DNA from: Streptomyces sp. NBC_00582
GTDB lineage: Bacteria > Actinomycetota > Actinomycetes > Streptomycetales > Streptomycetaceae
Direction of reading: 5' to 3'
Length of the DNA stretch: 64,000 nucleotides
NCBI RefSeq assembly: GCF_036345155.1
Contig: NZ_CP107772.1
Location: forward strand, 4,526,001-4,590,000
The position numbers and the translations under genes are program-made. Under the pieces are notes generated by a model. The model was not told the origin of the DNA. It made no database searches and was given only the letters and a program-made list of their open reading frames with translations. Positions 25,390-33,725 of this stretch are shown here, in pieces (position 1 is the first letter of the stretch; the number at the start of each line of letters is the position of its first letter).

Positions 25390-25842
25390 TCACGCCTCCT
25401 CGGCCGCGCGGGCCACCAGCTTGGTCCAGGCGGTCACGACATGCTCTCCGGCCTCGTCGTGGACCTCACCCCGGATGTCCAGGATGTCGTTGCCCGCCAT
25501 GGACTTGATCGTCTCGATGGTGGACGTGACCGTGAGCCGGTCACCGGCCCGCACCGGCCGCTTGTAGGCGAACTTCTGGTCGCCGTGCACCACCCGGCTG
25601 TAGTCGAGGCCGAGCTGCGGGTCCTGGATGACCTGTCCGGCGGCCTTGAAGGTGATGGAGAACACGAAGGTCGGCGGGGCGATCACATCGGCGTACCCGA
25701 GCGCCTTGGCGGCCTCCGGGTCGGTGTACACCGGGTTGGTGTCCCCCACGGCCTCGGCGAACTCGCGGATCTTCTCCCGGCCGACCTCATAGGGATCGGT
25801 GGCCGGGTAGGTCCGCCCGACGAAGGACTGGTCGAGCGCCAT
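25390..25842 (-). CDS. MaoC-like dehydratase subunit, HadA type (UPF0336)
   Basis: 150-residue hot-dog protein starting MALDQSFVGRTYPATDPYEV. It has the N-terminal dehydratase features EFAEAVGDTNPVYTDPEAA and a VVHGDQKFAYKRPVRAGD strand. It lacks the full catalytic D-x-x-H pair, as expected for the substrate-binding partner of HadB. Its stop overlaps the candidate GTG of the next gene, suggesting equimolar production. It lies downstream of rpmG, as rpmG-hadA does in mycobacteria. Confidence 0.87.
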   Translation of the reverse strand: MALDQSFVGRTYPATDPYEVGREKIREFAEAVGDTNPVYTDPEAAKALGYADVIAPPTFVFSITFKAAGQVIQDPQLGLDYSRVVHGDQKFAYKRPVRAGDRLTVTSTIETIKSMAGNDILDIRGEVHDEAGEHVVTAWTKLVARAAEEA

Positions 25843-25913
25843 GGGCTCGGCACCTCCTCATTGTGTTTGCGCTTCCTGCCGGCTCTACTGACCGGTACTG
25901 GTCGCTCAACGAC

Positions 25914-25949
25914 GCGAGGCCGCCCCCGATCACTCGGGGACGGCCTCGC
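25914..25949 (-). terminator. Terminator after rpmG
   Basis: A 9-bp outer stem (25914-25922 with 25941-25949) encloses a second GC stem, making a long hairpin 14 bases past the rpmG stop. It separates rpmG from hadA, which must then use its own promoter or read-through. Confidence 0.75.
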
Positions 25950-25962
25950 ATACGAGCCTGAT

Positions 25963-26127
25963 TTATCGCGTCTCGCGGTGCGCGGTGTGCGCGTTGCAAC
26001 GCGGGCAGTGCTTCTTCATCTCCAGTCGGTCCGGGTTGTTACGCCGGTTCTTCTTGGTGATGTAGTTCCGCTCCTTGCACTCCACGCAGGCCAGCGTGAT
26101 CTTCGGGCGGACGTCGGTGGCAGCCAC
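25963..26127 (-). CDS. rpmG: 50S ribosomal protein L33, zinc-binding form
   Basis: 54 residues, too short for most gene calls. Translation from GTG 26125-26127 reads [20 protein letters not shown] and ends [10 protein letters not shown]. Two CxxC pairs (CVEC, CPRC) mark the zinc-containing C+ paralogue; streptomycetes often also carry a zinc-free version induced on zinc starvation. AAGGAG lies about ten bases upstream. It is downstream of tRNA-Met. Confidence 0.95.
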   Translation of the reverse strand: MAATDVRPKITLACVECKERNYITKKNRRNNPDRLEMKKHCPRCNAHTAHRETR

Positions 26128-26174
26128 GTGAGTGCTCCTTGACGAACGGATGGGATTGGTTTAACGCAAGAAAG

Positions 26175-26212
26175 AGTAGCCGATCGAAGGACCGACCCCA
26201 CAATCGGCTACT
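26175..26212 (-). terminator. Hairpin terminator between tRNA-Met and rpmG
   Basis: A perfect 10-bp stem (26175-26184 with 26203-26212) has an 18-base loop, followed on the minus strand by a T-rich stretch (CTTTCTTG). It starts six bases beyond the 3' end of tRNA-Met. rpmG therefore probably has its own promoter between 26128 and 26174 or receives read-through. Confidence 0.65.
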
Positions 26213-26217
26213 GTCAG

Positions 26218-26290
26218 TAGCGGTGACCGGACTTGAACCGGTGACACAGCGATTATGAGCCGCTTGCTCTACCGACTGAGCTACACCGCT
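26218..26290 (-). tRNA. tRNA-Met (CAT anticodon), elongator type
   Basis: 73-base cloverleaf. The acceptor AGCGGTG pairs with CACCGCT, the anticodon loop is CTCATAA, and the T-loop is GGTTCAAGTCC. The first acceptor pair is A-U, not the unpaired C-A of initiators, so I call it elongator. Confidence 0.95.
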
Positions 26291-26336
26291 TTGATGTGAT
26301 CCGTCCCCGCCTCGCGACGGGAACCTCTCACACCAG

Positions 26337-26409
26337 AGCCCCAATACGGAATCGAACCGTAGACCTTCTCCTTACCATGGAGACGCTCTGCCGACTGAGC
26401 TATTGGGGC
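26337..26409 (-). tRNA. tRNA-Thr (GGT anticodon)
   Basis: 73-base cloverleaf with acceptor GCCCCAA/TTGGGGC, anticodon loop ATGGTAA and T-loop GGTTCGATTCC. It is 46 bases upstream of tRNA-Met and likely co-transcribed. Confidence 0.95.
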
Positions 26410-26420
26410 GAGCGATGAAG

Positions 26421-26450
26421 ACATTACACGGTCCGCAGCCGTTCACCCAA
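26421..26450 (-). promoter_or_regulatory. Candidate promoter for tRNA-Thr-tRNA-Met
   Basis: On the minus strand TTGGGT (26445-26450) and TAATGT (26421-26426) are 18 bases apart, 12 bases upstream of tRNA-Thr. The remainder of 26451-26724 shows no gene; it is GC-rich and must hold the promoter of the divergent amidohydrolase. Confidence 0.45.
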
Positions 26451-26724
26451 ATCCGTTTCGCGGCCCTCCGGAGGGACCCGCCGCGCAGCCCTGCGGACGG
26501 CCCCGGCACCGGTCCCGGCGGCCCCGTGGACCTCCCCCACCCCGCACGGGACCACCGCGACCACCCCCACCACACCGGTACGACTATTGCGCTCCTCCCC
26601 GCCCGCGCCGGAGCGCCGCCCTAGGCTCGACTCACTCTGAGTGACCTTGCCTCCCCCACCCAGCTCCTCACGAGCTCCGAGCTCCCCGCCCCGAGCCCCG
26701 AGCCCCCGAACCCTCTGGAGCGCG

Positions 26725-27996
26725 ATGCCCGACAGCCGGCCCGAGCCACCCCCGCCGTCCTCCTCCCCGTCCGGCGCCCCGGGCGGCACGGACCCGGCCG
26801 CGCTGCTGCTGTGCGGGGCACGGCTGACGGACGGCAGGACCGTGGACGTCCGGCTGGCCCGCGGCCGGATCGAGGCGGTCGGCACGGCCGGCAGCCTGGC
26901 GCCCGGCCCGTCCCCCACCGGCGCCACACGGGTCGACCTCTCCGGCCACCTCCTCCTGCCGGCCCCCGCCGAGCCCCACGCGCACATGGACACGGCCCTG
27001 ACGGCCGACCTCGACGGCCCCGTCCCGTACAGCCCCCAGGACGTCCAGCGCCGCGCCGTCGAGGCCGCCCTGCTCCAGCTCGGGCACGGCGCGACCGCGC
27101 TGCGGGCCCAGGTGCGCGTGGGCGACGTCCAGGGCCTCGGCGCGCTGACCGCCGTCCTGCGGGCCGCTCGTTCGCTGCGCGGGCTCGCCGAGGTGACCAC
27201 GGTGGCGATGCCGCGACTGCTGACCGGCGTGGCCGGCGCGGACGGTCTCGCGATGCTGCGGGACGCGCTGAAGATGGGCGCCTCGGTGGCCGGCGGCTGC
27301 CCCGACCTCGACCCCGACCCGACCGGGTATGTGGAGAGCGTCCTGGAGGTCGCCGCCGAGCACGGCTGCCCGGTCGATCTGCACACCGACGCCCGCGACC
27401 CGGCCCGCCTCGCCCGGCTCGCGGCGATGGCCGGCGGGCTGCGCCCCGGGGTCACCCTGAGCCCCTGCGGCGGCCTCGGCCGGCTCTCCGCCACCGCGGC
27501 CGGCCGCACCGCGGACCGACTGGCCGCCGCCGGGGTGACGGTGGTGTGCCTCCCGCAGGGCGGCTGCGGCGCCTCGGAGGACGACGGCACGGCGCCCGTA
27601 CGGCTGTTGCGCGCGGCCGGGGTACGGGTGGCGGCCGGCAGCGGGGCCCTGCGCGACCTGTCCAACCCCGTAGGCCGCGGCGATCCGCTGGAGGCGGCCT
27701 ACCTCCTCGTCTCCCGCCACGGCCTGCGCCCCGAGGAGGCCTACGACGCCGTGAGCACCCGCGCGCGGGCGGCCCTCGGGCTGCCGGAGATCCGCGTCGA
27801 GGCGGGCTTCCCGGCCGACCTGCTGGCCGTGCGCGGCGCCCGCCTGGCGGGCGCGCTCTCCCTCGGCTACAGCCGCGTCGTGATCCACCGCGGCCGGGTG
27901 GTCGCCCGTACGAGCGCGGTCCGCGAGTACTGCGACTCCTCGACGCCCCCGGCGGAACCGGGACTGCCGAGGCAGGGGCGCGGGGAGTTGTCGTAG
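26725..27996 (+). CDS. Cytosine-deaminase-like amidohydrolase with missing metal ligands
   Basis: 423 residues; the ATG at 26725 follows GGAG by six bases. The fold order matches cytosine deaminase: an N-terminal beta-sandwich strand, GHLLLPAPAEPHAHMDTALT (H85, H87), VDLHTDARD (H220) and a C-terminal DLLAVRGARL strand. The expected SH motif after strand 6 is SPC (246-248). The H-D-D region near the C-terminal end of the barrel is GSGALRDLSNPVG (305-317), losing the catalytic His and metal-binding Asp. It is therefore either non-catalytic or changed in mechanism. The N-terminus is Pro/Ser-rich. Function is unknown. Confidence 0.8.
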   Translation: MPDSRPEPPPPSSSPSGAPGGTDPAALLLCGARLTDGRTVDVRLARGRIEAVGTAGSLAPGPSPTGATRVDLSGHLLLPAPAEPHAHMDTALTADLDGPVPYSPQDVQRRAVEAALLQLGHGATALRAQVRVGDVQGLGALTAVLRAARSLRGLAEVTTVAMPRLLTGVAGADGLAMLRDALKMGASVAGGCPDLDPDPTGYVESVLEVAAEHGCPVDLHTDARDPARLARLAAMAGGLRPGVTLSPCGGLGRLSATAAGRTADRLAAAGVTVVCLPQGGCGASEDDGTAPVRLLRAAGVRVAAGSGALRDLSNPVGRGDPLEAAYLLVSRHGLRPEEAYDAVSTRARAALGLPEIRVEAGFPADLLAVRGARLAGALSLGYSRVVIHRGRVVARTSAVREYCDSSTPPAEPGLPRQGRGELS

Positions 27997-28071
27997 CGCG
28001 TCGGCGTCTCCCGGGCGCGTCCCAGGGCTCGCGCCCGGCAGTCCCGTACACCCGGGCGTACGGTCGGAAGC

Positions 28072-28728
28072 ATGCGCATTGTCATCGCTGGTGGACATGG
28101 TCGGATCGCGCTGCGGCTGGAGCGGTTGCTCGCCGGGCGCGGGGACGAGGTCGCGGGGATCATCCGCACGGCGGAACAGGCCGCGGATCTGCGGGCGGCC
28201 GGCGCCGAACCGGTCGTACTGGACCTGGAGTCGGCGTCGGTGGAGGCGGTCGCCGAGCGGCTGCGGGGCGCGGACGCGGCGGTGTTCGCGGCGGGCGCGG
28301 GACCGGGCAGCGGGGCGGCCCGCAAGGACACCGTCGACAAGGGCGCGGCGGTGCTGTTCGCCGACGCGGCGGTCCTGGCGGGCGTACGGCGCTTCGTCAT
28401 CGTGTCGTCGATGGGCGCGGACCCCGGGCACCGGGGCCAGGAGGTCTTCGACGTCTATCAACGCGCCAAGGGCGAGGCCGACGCCCACGTACGGGGTCTG
28501 GACTCCCTCGACTGGACGATCCTGCGTCCCGGACTGCTCACGGACGATCCCGGGACCGGCCTGGTCCGGCTGGAGGCCCACACGGGCCGCGGCCCGATCC
28601 CGCGTGACGACGTGGCGACCGTCCTCGCGGAACTCCTGGACACCCCGGCCACCTCCGGCCTCACCCTGGAGCTGATCAGCGGTTCGGCACCGGTGTCGGT
28701 GGCGGTGAAGTCGGTGGCGGGGAACTGA
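28072..28728 (+). CDS. NAD(P)-binding atypical SDR protein
   Basis: 218 residues with a Rossmann start MRIVIAGGHGRIALRLERLL (GGxGxIA variant of GxxGxxG), RFVIVSSMGADPG and YQRAKGEADAHVR. This is the NmrA/YwnB-like group of atypical short-chain dehydrogenases or sensor proteins. The YxxxK-like YQRAK may be catalytic. GGAAG precedes the ATG. The substrate is unknown; it may be a quinone or a regulatory nucleotide. Confidence 0.85.
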   Translation: MRIVIAGGHGRIALRLERLLAGRGDEVAGIIRTAEQAADLRAAGAEPVVLDLESASVEAVAERLRGADAAVFAAGAGPGSGAARKDTVDKGAAVLFADAAVLAGVRRFVIVSSMGADPGHRGQEVFDVYQRAKGEADAHVRGLDSLDWTILRPGLLTDDPGTGLVRLEAHTGRGPIPRDDVATVLAELLDTPATSGLTLELISGSAPVSVAVKSVAGN

Positions 28729-28750
28729 GGGGGACTCAGCCGAGCCGCCG

Positions 28751-28972
28751 TCAGAACAGCGAGAGCTGCCCCGGGAACTCGGGCACGACGTACCCGTCCA
28801 ACGACGGTTGCAGGGCGCCCAGTTGCGCCGTCCTGCGCGACCCGGGGCAGTAGACGAGTTCCCCGCTCTCGCGTGCCCCCGGCGGGTCGTGCCGGGCGAA
28901 CCGTCCGGCGACGACGGCGATCTCGCGACGGCACTCGGGACAGACTCTGCGACGGCTGGCTCCGCTGGACAT
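28751..28972 (-). CDS. Small putative zinc protein ending in a clamp-binding-like motif
   Basis: 73 residues from ATG 28972. An N-terminal CPECRRE pair (C11, C14), H28 and C42 (VYCPGSRR) could form a zinc site of C2HC type. The protein ends in PGQLSLF. The last five residues match the consensus QL[S/D]LF by which many DNA-processing proteins bind the DNA polymerase sliding clamp. I do not recognise a named family. It converges with the SDR gene, 22 bases apart. Confidence 0.7.
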   Translation of the reverse strand: MSSGASRRRVCPECRREIAVVAGRFARHDPPGARESGELVYCPGSRRTAQLGALQPSLDGYVVPEFPGQLSLF

Positions 28973-29070
28973 GGGGCCAGTGTGCCGCAGTGGGCCACGC
29001 GGGTAGCGGGCCGCGGCACCCGCCCCGCTCGCCGCGCGGATCGGCCGCGACCTCCCTAGCATCCGGACAT

Positions 29071-29343
29071 ATGGCACATACCTTCGAGGAACTCGTGGCG
29101 ATGCAGCGACTGGCCGACGAGACCCACGCAAGGGTCGAGGAGCTACGGGACGCCTACGGCCCTCCGACGGCCACGCCCTGGTCGGAGACCCAGACCGAGA
29201 CCTACGAAACCGCCTGGAGAGCCTGGCGCGACCTCGCCCGCGACGTCCAGGCGGCGGTTACGGAGTACGCCAAGGCCGAGGGGAGACCACGCAGCGACGT
29301 GGAAGCAGAGGTGAAACAGGCAACGAAGCAGCCCGACAGCTGA
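29071..29343 (+). CDS. Small helical hypothetical protein
   Basis: 90 residues (MAHTFEELVAMQRLADETHA ...), rich in Glu, Ala and Arg with heptad-like spacing. It is probably one or two long helices around WSETQTETYETAWRAWRD. No signal peptide or membrane segment. ATG at 29071 after a weak ribosome site. It diverges from the small zinc protein and is followed by a strong terminator. I do not recognise the family, though short proteins of this look are common in streptomycetes. Confidence 0.7.
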   Translation: MAHTFEELVAMQRLADETHARVEELRDAYGPPTATPWSETQTETYETAWRAWRDLARDVQAAVTEYAKAEGRPRSDVEAEVKQATKQPDS

Positions 29344-29380
29344 CCCACCCGGGCTGCCGGGCCGGCACCCGACACATACG

Positions 29381-29427
29381 ACAAAGGGCCCGTGACCTGC
29401 TTCGACAGCAGGTCACGGGCCCTTTGT
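29381..29427. terminator. Very strong 20-bp hairpin terminator
   Basis: Arms 29381-29400 and 29408-29427 pair perfectly around a 7-base loop. It lies 38 bases after the small helical gene and 9 bases beyond the 3' end of the convergent tRNA-Tyr. It has A/T-containing ends on both sides and is probably bidirectional. Confidence 0.9.
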
Positions 29428-29435
29428 TTCCCGTG

Positions 29436-29517
29436 TGGCGGCGCCAGGATTCGAACCTGGGAAGGCTGAGCCGGCAGATTTACAGTCTGCTCCCTTTGGC
29501 CGCTCGGGCACACCGCC
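29436..29517 (-). tRNA. tRNA-Tyr (GTA anticodon)
   Basis: 82-base class II tRNA. The acceptor GGCGGTG pairs with CGCCGCC, the anticodon loop is CTGTAAA, the variable arm is long, and the T-loop is GGTTCGAATCC. The discriminator is A and CCA is not encoded. Confidence 0.95.
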
Positions 29518-29742
29518 GGGGTTTGCTGCCGTTCGAACCGCTTTTCGGCGGTGCTCCCTGGCAACGACGTAAACAATACCCGATGCCGAGGGGTGCTTCG
29601 CCACCCGATTGATCTCCACCCGGAGGACCACGGGTGGCTAGGCTTGTCCGGATGCGGCCCCGGATCACCCGGGGCTCGGCGGCCGCCCCCACGTACGCCG
29701 ACACGCACCTCACACGCACCCCGATACAAGGAGCCACAGGAC

Positions 29743-30231
29743 ATGGCCGACTCCAGTTTCGACATCGTCTCGAAGGTCGAGCGGCAGGAGGTCGACAACG
29801 CCCTCAACCAGGCCGCCAAGGAGATCTCGCAGCGCTACGACTTCAAGGGCGTGGGCGCCTCGATCTCGTGGTCCGGTGAAAAGATCCTGATGGAGGCGAA
29901 CTCCGAGGACCGGGTGAAGGCTGTCCTCGACGTCTTCCAGTCGAAGCTGATCAAGCGCGGGATCTCGCTGAAGGCGCTGGAAGCGGGCGAGCCCCAGCTC
30001 TCCGGCAAGGAGTACAAGCTCTTCGCGGAGATCAAGGAGGGCATCTCCCAGGAGAACGCGAAGAAGGTCGCGAAGCTCATCCGCGACGAGGGCCCCAAGG
30101 GCGTGAAGGCCCAGGTCCAGGGCGACGAACTGCGCGTCAGCTCCAAGAGCCGTGACGACCTGCAGGCCGTCATCGCCCTGCTGAAGGGTCAGGACTTCGA
30201 CTTCGCGCTGCAGTTCGTGAACTACCGGTAG
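29743..30231 (+). CDS. YajQ family cyclic-di-GMP/nucleotide-binding protein
   Basis: 162 residues starting [20 protein letters not shown], with [13 protein letters not shown] and a [20 protein letters not shown] segment and ending LQFVNYR, diagnostic of YajQ (UPF0234). AAGGAG lies ten bases before the ATG. Some members bind c-di-GMP and regulate virulence genes in proteobacteria; the role in actinobacteria is not established. It has two ferredoxin-like repeats by family knowledge. Confidence 0.93.
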   Translation: MADSSFDIVSKVERQEVDNALNQAAKEISQRYDFKGVGASISWSGEKILMEANSEDRVKAVLDVFQSKLIKRGISLKALEAGEPQLSGKEYKLFAEIKEGISQENAKKVAKLIRDEGPKGVKAQVQGDELRVSSKSRDDLQAVIALLKGQDFDFALQFVNYR

Positions 30232-30264
30232 TCGGCCGACCGGCCGGACACTCCCGGTGGCGAC

Positions 30265-30297
30265 GAAGGGCGGGCACCCCCGCAGTGCCCGCCCTTC
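30265..30297. terminator. Bidirectional terminator between yajQ-like and glsB-like genes
   Basis: A perfect 13-bp stem (30265-30277 with 30285-30297) with a 7-base loop lies between two convergent genes. Extra pairing is possible outside. Confidence 0.85.
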
Positions 30298-30331
30298 TCG
30301 TCCGCCGGACGGTCCGCCGCCCTTCCCCGCG

Positions 30332-30598
30332 TCAGTCGCGCGAGTTGCCGAACAGCAGCCGGTAGACGATCAACAGCACGAGCGATCCGCCGATCGCCGC
30401 CACCCACGTGGCGCCGTCGTAGAAGTCCTTGGTGATGGGGTGGTCCAGCCAACGGGCCGAGATCCAGCCGCCGCTGAACGCGCCCGCGATGCCGATGAAG
30501 GTCGTGCCGATGAACCCGCCCGGGTCACGCCCCGGCAGCAGGACCTTGGCGATGACTCCGGCCAACAGTCCCAGGATGATCCAGCTGATGATGCCCAT
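30332..30598 (-). CDS. GlsB/YeaQ/YmgE family small membrane stress protein
   Basis: 88 residues with three hydrophobic helices: MGIISWIILGLLAGVIAKVL, GFIGTTFIGIAGAFSGGWI and WVAAIGGSLVLLIVYRLLF. The transglycosylase-associated (GlsB) glycine pattern LLPGRDPGGFIGT is present. I chose ATG 30598; the frame extends 15 codons upstream without membrane character. It is commonly linked to general stress, but its mechanism is unknown. Confidence 0.88.
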   Translation of the reverse strand: MGIISWIILGLLAGVIAKVLLPGRDPGGFIGTTFIGIAGAFSGGWISARWLDHPITKDFYDGATWVAAIGGSLVLLIVYRLLFGNSRD

Positions 30599-30821
30599 GC
30601 CCTGAACCTGCCCTTCCGCGCTGTGCCCGTGCTGTCCGGGCACTGTGATCTCGCTCGCTCCGGACGGGCCGTCCTCGGCGTGACACGTCCCGCCCCGACG
30701 TCCTCCGTCGCCCGCGGGTCCGTGTCGCGTTCACTCGGGTTCATGTCGTGTTCTCGCCGTGTTGTCCCGGACGACGTCATCACGGCATCCGGTGGTTCCG
30801 CCGGTCAGTAGGGTGCGGCCC

Positions 30822-32075
30822 ATGACACAGTCGGGAGCCCCCTCCGCACTGCGCCGAACCCTCGGCGTCGGCGACGCCGTGGTCATCGGGCTCGGCTCGA
30901 TGATCGGAGCCGGCGTCTTCGCCGCCCTCGCCCCCGCCGCGCACGCCGCGGGCTCCGGGCTGCTGCTCGGCCTGGCCCTCGCCGCGCTGGTCGCCTACTG
31001 CAACGCCATGTCGTCGGCCCGCCTCGCCGCCCTGTACCCGGCCTCGGGCGGGACGTACGTCTACGGGCGCGAACGTCTCGGCGAGTTCTGGGGGTACCTG
31101 GCCGGCTGGTCGTTCGTGGTCGGCAAGACGGCCTCCTGTGCGGCGATGGCGCTGACGGTCGGGGCGTACGTCTGGCCGGGGCAGGCGCACGCGGTGGCGG
31201 TCGCGGCCGTGGTGGCGCTGACCGCGGTCAATTACGGCGGTATCCAGAAGTCGGCCTGGCTGACGCGGGCGATCGTGACGGTGGTCCTGGCGGTCCTCGC
31301 TTCCGTGGTCGTGGTGTGTCTCGGCTCCGGGGCGTCCGACGCCGGGCGGCTGGACATCGGGGCCTCGGAAGGCCTGGGCGGGGTGCTGCAGGCTGCCGGT
31401 CTGCTGTTCTTCGCGTTCGCCGGGTACGCGCGCATCGCGACCCTCGGTGAGGAGGTACGGGATCCGGCGCGCACCATCCCCCGCGCGATCCCGCTCGCGC
31501 TGGGCATCACCCTCGCCGTCTACGCGTGCGTGGCGGTCGCCGTCCTCTCCGTGCTCGGCGCCGGGGAGCTCGGGCGGGCGCAGGCCCCCCTGGCCGACGC
31601 GGTGCGGGCGGCCGGCGCACCGGGGATGGTTCCGGTCGTCCGGGTGGGCGCGGCCGTGGCCGCGCTGGGCTCCCTGCTCGCGCTCATCCTGGGCGTCTCC
31701 CGCACGACCCTGGCGATGGCCCGCGACCACCACCTGACCGGCGCCCTGGCGGCCGTCCACCCGCGCTTCCAGGTGCCTCACCGCGCCGAACTGGCCGTCG
31801 GCGCGGTGGTGGCGGTCCTCGCCGCCACGGTGGACGTACGGGGCGCGATCGGTTTCTCCTCCTTCGGAGTACTCGCCTACTACGCGGTGGCCAACGCCTC
31901 GGCCTGGACCCTGGACGACTCCGCGACGGCGAGGGCGCTTCCCGCGGTGGGCCTGCTGGGCTGTGTGACGCTGGCGTTCGCCCTGCCGGTGACGTCCGTG
32001 GTGACGGGCGCGGCCGTCCTGGCGGTGGGCGTGGTCGCATACGGGGTGCGGAGGCGGCCGACCGGGCGGCGGTGA
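30822..32075 (+). CDS. APC-superfamily amino acid permease
   Basis: 417 residues, about 12 transmembrane helices. TM1 has the GLGSMIGAGVFAALAPAAHA motif of the APC fold and TM6 holds LLFFAFAGYARIATLGEEVR. EEVRDPARTIPRAI follows as in the cationic amino acid and YfnA-like groups. The ATG at 30822 gives the normal N-terminus. Substrate unknown; an amino acid or polyamine is likely. It runs toward the yccF-htpX pair, which is convergent. Confidence 0.88.
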   Translation: MTQSGAPSALRRTLGVGDAVVIGLGSMIGAGVFAALAPAAHAAGSGLLLGLALAALVAYCNAMSSARLAALYPASGGTYVYGRERLGEFWGYLAGWSFVVGKTASCAAMALTVGAYVWPGQAHAVAVAAVVALTAVNYGGIQKSAWLTRAIVTVVLAVLASVVVVCLGSGASDAGRLDIGASEGLGGVLQAAGLLFFAFAGYARIATLGEEVRDPARTIPRAIPLALGITLAVYACVAVAVLSVLGAGELGRAQAPLADAVRAAGAPGMVPVVRVGAAVAALGSLLALILGVSRTTLAMARDHHLTGALAAVHPRFQVPHRAELAVGAVVAVLAATVDVRGAIGFSSFGVLAYYAVANASAWTLDDSATARALPAVGLLGCVTLAFALPVTSVVTGAAVLAVGVVAYGVRRRPTGRR

Positions 32076-32254
32076 ACGGCTGGGCGGCTGGTGAGCGGCC
32101 GGACGCTCCGTGATGCGGTGGCTATGGCTTCTGCGGTATCTGCTCGTGCTCGGTCATGCGTTCATGGTGCCGGACGCCACTGACAACGGCGTCTGCCTGT
32201 GGACGACCGGCCGCTTGTGGACAACCGCCTCACCCGCGGCTCGCCGCGTCACCG

Positions 32255-32641
32255 TCAGGCGAACGGCTGGTCCGTGGGCACGATCTCGCGGCCCAGCGGG
32301 AACAGCGAGACCGGGATCAGCTTGAAGTTCGCGATGCCGAACGGAATCCCGATGATGGTCACGCACAGGGCGATCCCGGTGACGATGTGTCCGAGGGCCA
32401 GCCACCAGCCGGCGAGGACCAGCCAGAGCACATTGCCGACGCAGGAGGGCGCACCCGCGTCCCGCCGCTCGACCGTGGTGTAGCCGAAGGGCCAGAGGGC
32501 GTAGACGCCGATACGGAACGCGGCGATGCCGAACGGAATGCCGATAACTGTGACGCACAGCAGTAGGCCCGCGAGGAGGTAGGCGAGGAACAGCCAGAAA
32601 CCGCTCAGGACGAGCCAGATGACGTTCAGGATGGTCTTCAC
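32255..32641 (-). CDS. YccF domain membrane protein
   Basis: 128 residues with two repeated YccF units, each W-L-x(n)-G followed by [16 protein letters not shown] or [16 protein letters not shown], and about four membrane helices. The GTG start (32639-32641) overlaps the htpX stop as GTGA, so translation is coupled. Function unknown; the tie to HtpX suggests a role in membrane protein quality. Confidence 0.88.
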   Translation of the reverse strand: MKTILNVIWLVLSGFWLFLAYLLAGLLLCVTVIGIPFGIAAFRIGVYALWPFGYTTVERRDAGAPSCVGNVLWLVLAGWWLALGHIVTGIALCVTIIGIPFGIANFKLIPVSLFPLGREIVPTDQPFA

Positions 32642-33501
32642 TGGGGGCGACCTGCCATTTTCTCGAGCCGGGCGATGCGTTCCGCCATCGGCGGGTGGGT
32701 CGAGAACATCTTGGAGAGGCCCTGGCCGGGACGGAAGGGGTTCGCGATCATCATGTGGCTCGCGGTCTCGATCCGGGGCTCGGGGGGCAGCGGGAGCTGT
32801 TTGGTGCCCATCTCCAGTTTGCGCAGGGCGCCGGCGAGGGCAAGCGGATCGCCGGTGAGCTGGGCTCCGGAGGCGTCCGCCTCGTACTCCCGGGAGCGGC
32901 TGATGGCGAGTTGGATGAGGCTGGCGGCGAGCGGGCCGAGGATCATGATCAGGAGCATGCCCAGCAGACCGGGGCCGTCGTCGTCGTCGGAGCGGCCGAT
33001 CGGGATCAGCCAGGCGAAGTTGACCAGGAACATGATCACGGAGGCGAGGGCTCCGGCGACGGAGGAGATGAGGATGTCGCGGTTGTAGACGTGGCTGAGC
33101 TCGTGGCCGATGACTCCGCGCAGTTCGCGCTCGTCGAGGATGCGCAGGATGCCCTCGGTGCAGCACACGGCGGCGTTGCGCGGGTTGCGGCCGGTGGCGA
33201 AGGCGTTGGGGGCCTCGGTCGGGGAGATGTACAGCCGTGGCATGGGCTGGCGGGCCTGGGTGGAGAGGTCCCGGACCATCCGGTACAGGGCGGGTGCCTC
33301 GAACTCGCTGACGGGACGGGCGCGCATCGCGCGGAGCGCCAGCTTGTCGCTGTTCCAGTACGCGTACGCGTTCGTCCCGAGGGCGATCACGAGCGCGACG
33401 ACGAGCCCCGTGCGGCCGAAGAAGCTGCCGATGACGATGATGAGCGCGGACAGTCCCCCGAGGAGTACTGCCGTCCTGAGCCCGTTGTGCCGGCGGTGCA
33501 C
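32638..33501 (-). CDS. htpX: Membrane zinc metalloprotease HtpX
   Basis: 287 residues. The GTG at 33499-33501 follows GGAGGG by six bases. Two N-terminal helices ([20 protein letters not shown] ...) precede the [10 protein letters not shown] zinc motif, with the third ligand in [11 protein letters not shown]. HtpX degrades misfolded membrane proteins together with FtsH. It is the first gene of an htpX-yccF pair, immediately after nuoN but separated from it by 224 bases. Confidence 0.93.
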   Translation of the reverse strand: MHRRHNGLRTAVLLGGLSALIIVIGSFFGRTGLVVALVIALGTNAYAYWNSDKLALRAMRARPVSEFEAPALYRMVRDLSTQARQPMPRLYISPTEAPNAFATGRNPRNAAVCCTEGILRILDERELRGVIGHELSHVYNRDILISSVAGALASVIMFLVNFAWLIPIGRSDDDDGPGLLGMLLIMILGPLAASLIQLAISRSREYEADASGAQLTGDPLALAGALRKLEMGTKQLPLPPEPRIETASHMMIANPFRPGQGLSKMFSTHPPMAERIARLEKMAGRPQ

Positions 33502-33566
33502 GGTACGCCCTCCAAATCGTGCAGCAGGGGAACCCTTTGCTTGCGGATGTTCCGTCTCTCCGGTGC

Positions 33567-33596
33567 CCACTGGAGTCGTGGTGTCACGTCCAGTGG
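33567..33596 (-). other. Hairpin in the nuoN-htpX spacer
   Basis: Perfect 8-bp arms (33567-33574 and 33589-33596) enclose a 14-base loop within 33502-33725. It could be a weak terminator for the nuo operon or a regulatory site for htpX. Nothing else is evident in this spacer. Confidence 0.4.
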
Positions 33597-33725
33597 ACCC
33601 TCCCGTACTGGTCAACGCCAGGTGGGAGTCACTAGTTCCCTTGTGCGTACGGGCAGGGGTGTGGGCCGTCGGGGTGACGGTGGGGCGTGCGTGCCTCGGC
33701 GGGTGTGTACGCGCGCGTGGGGCGC

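Noticed and set aside
26218..26290. tRNA-Met as initiator tRNA
   Set aside because: The first acceptor pair is a normal A-U, and the three-G/three-C anticodon stem pairs of initiators are lacking.
32110..32325. Short plus-strand open frame of 71 codons after the permease
   Set aside because: No ribosome site or homology, and it runs into yccF antisense.
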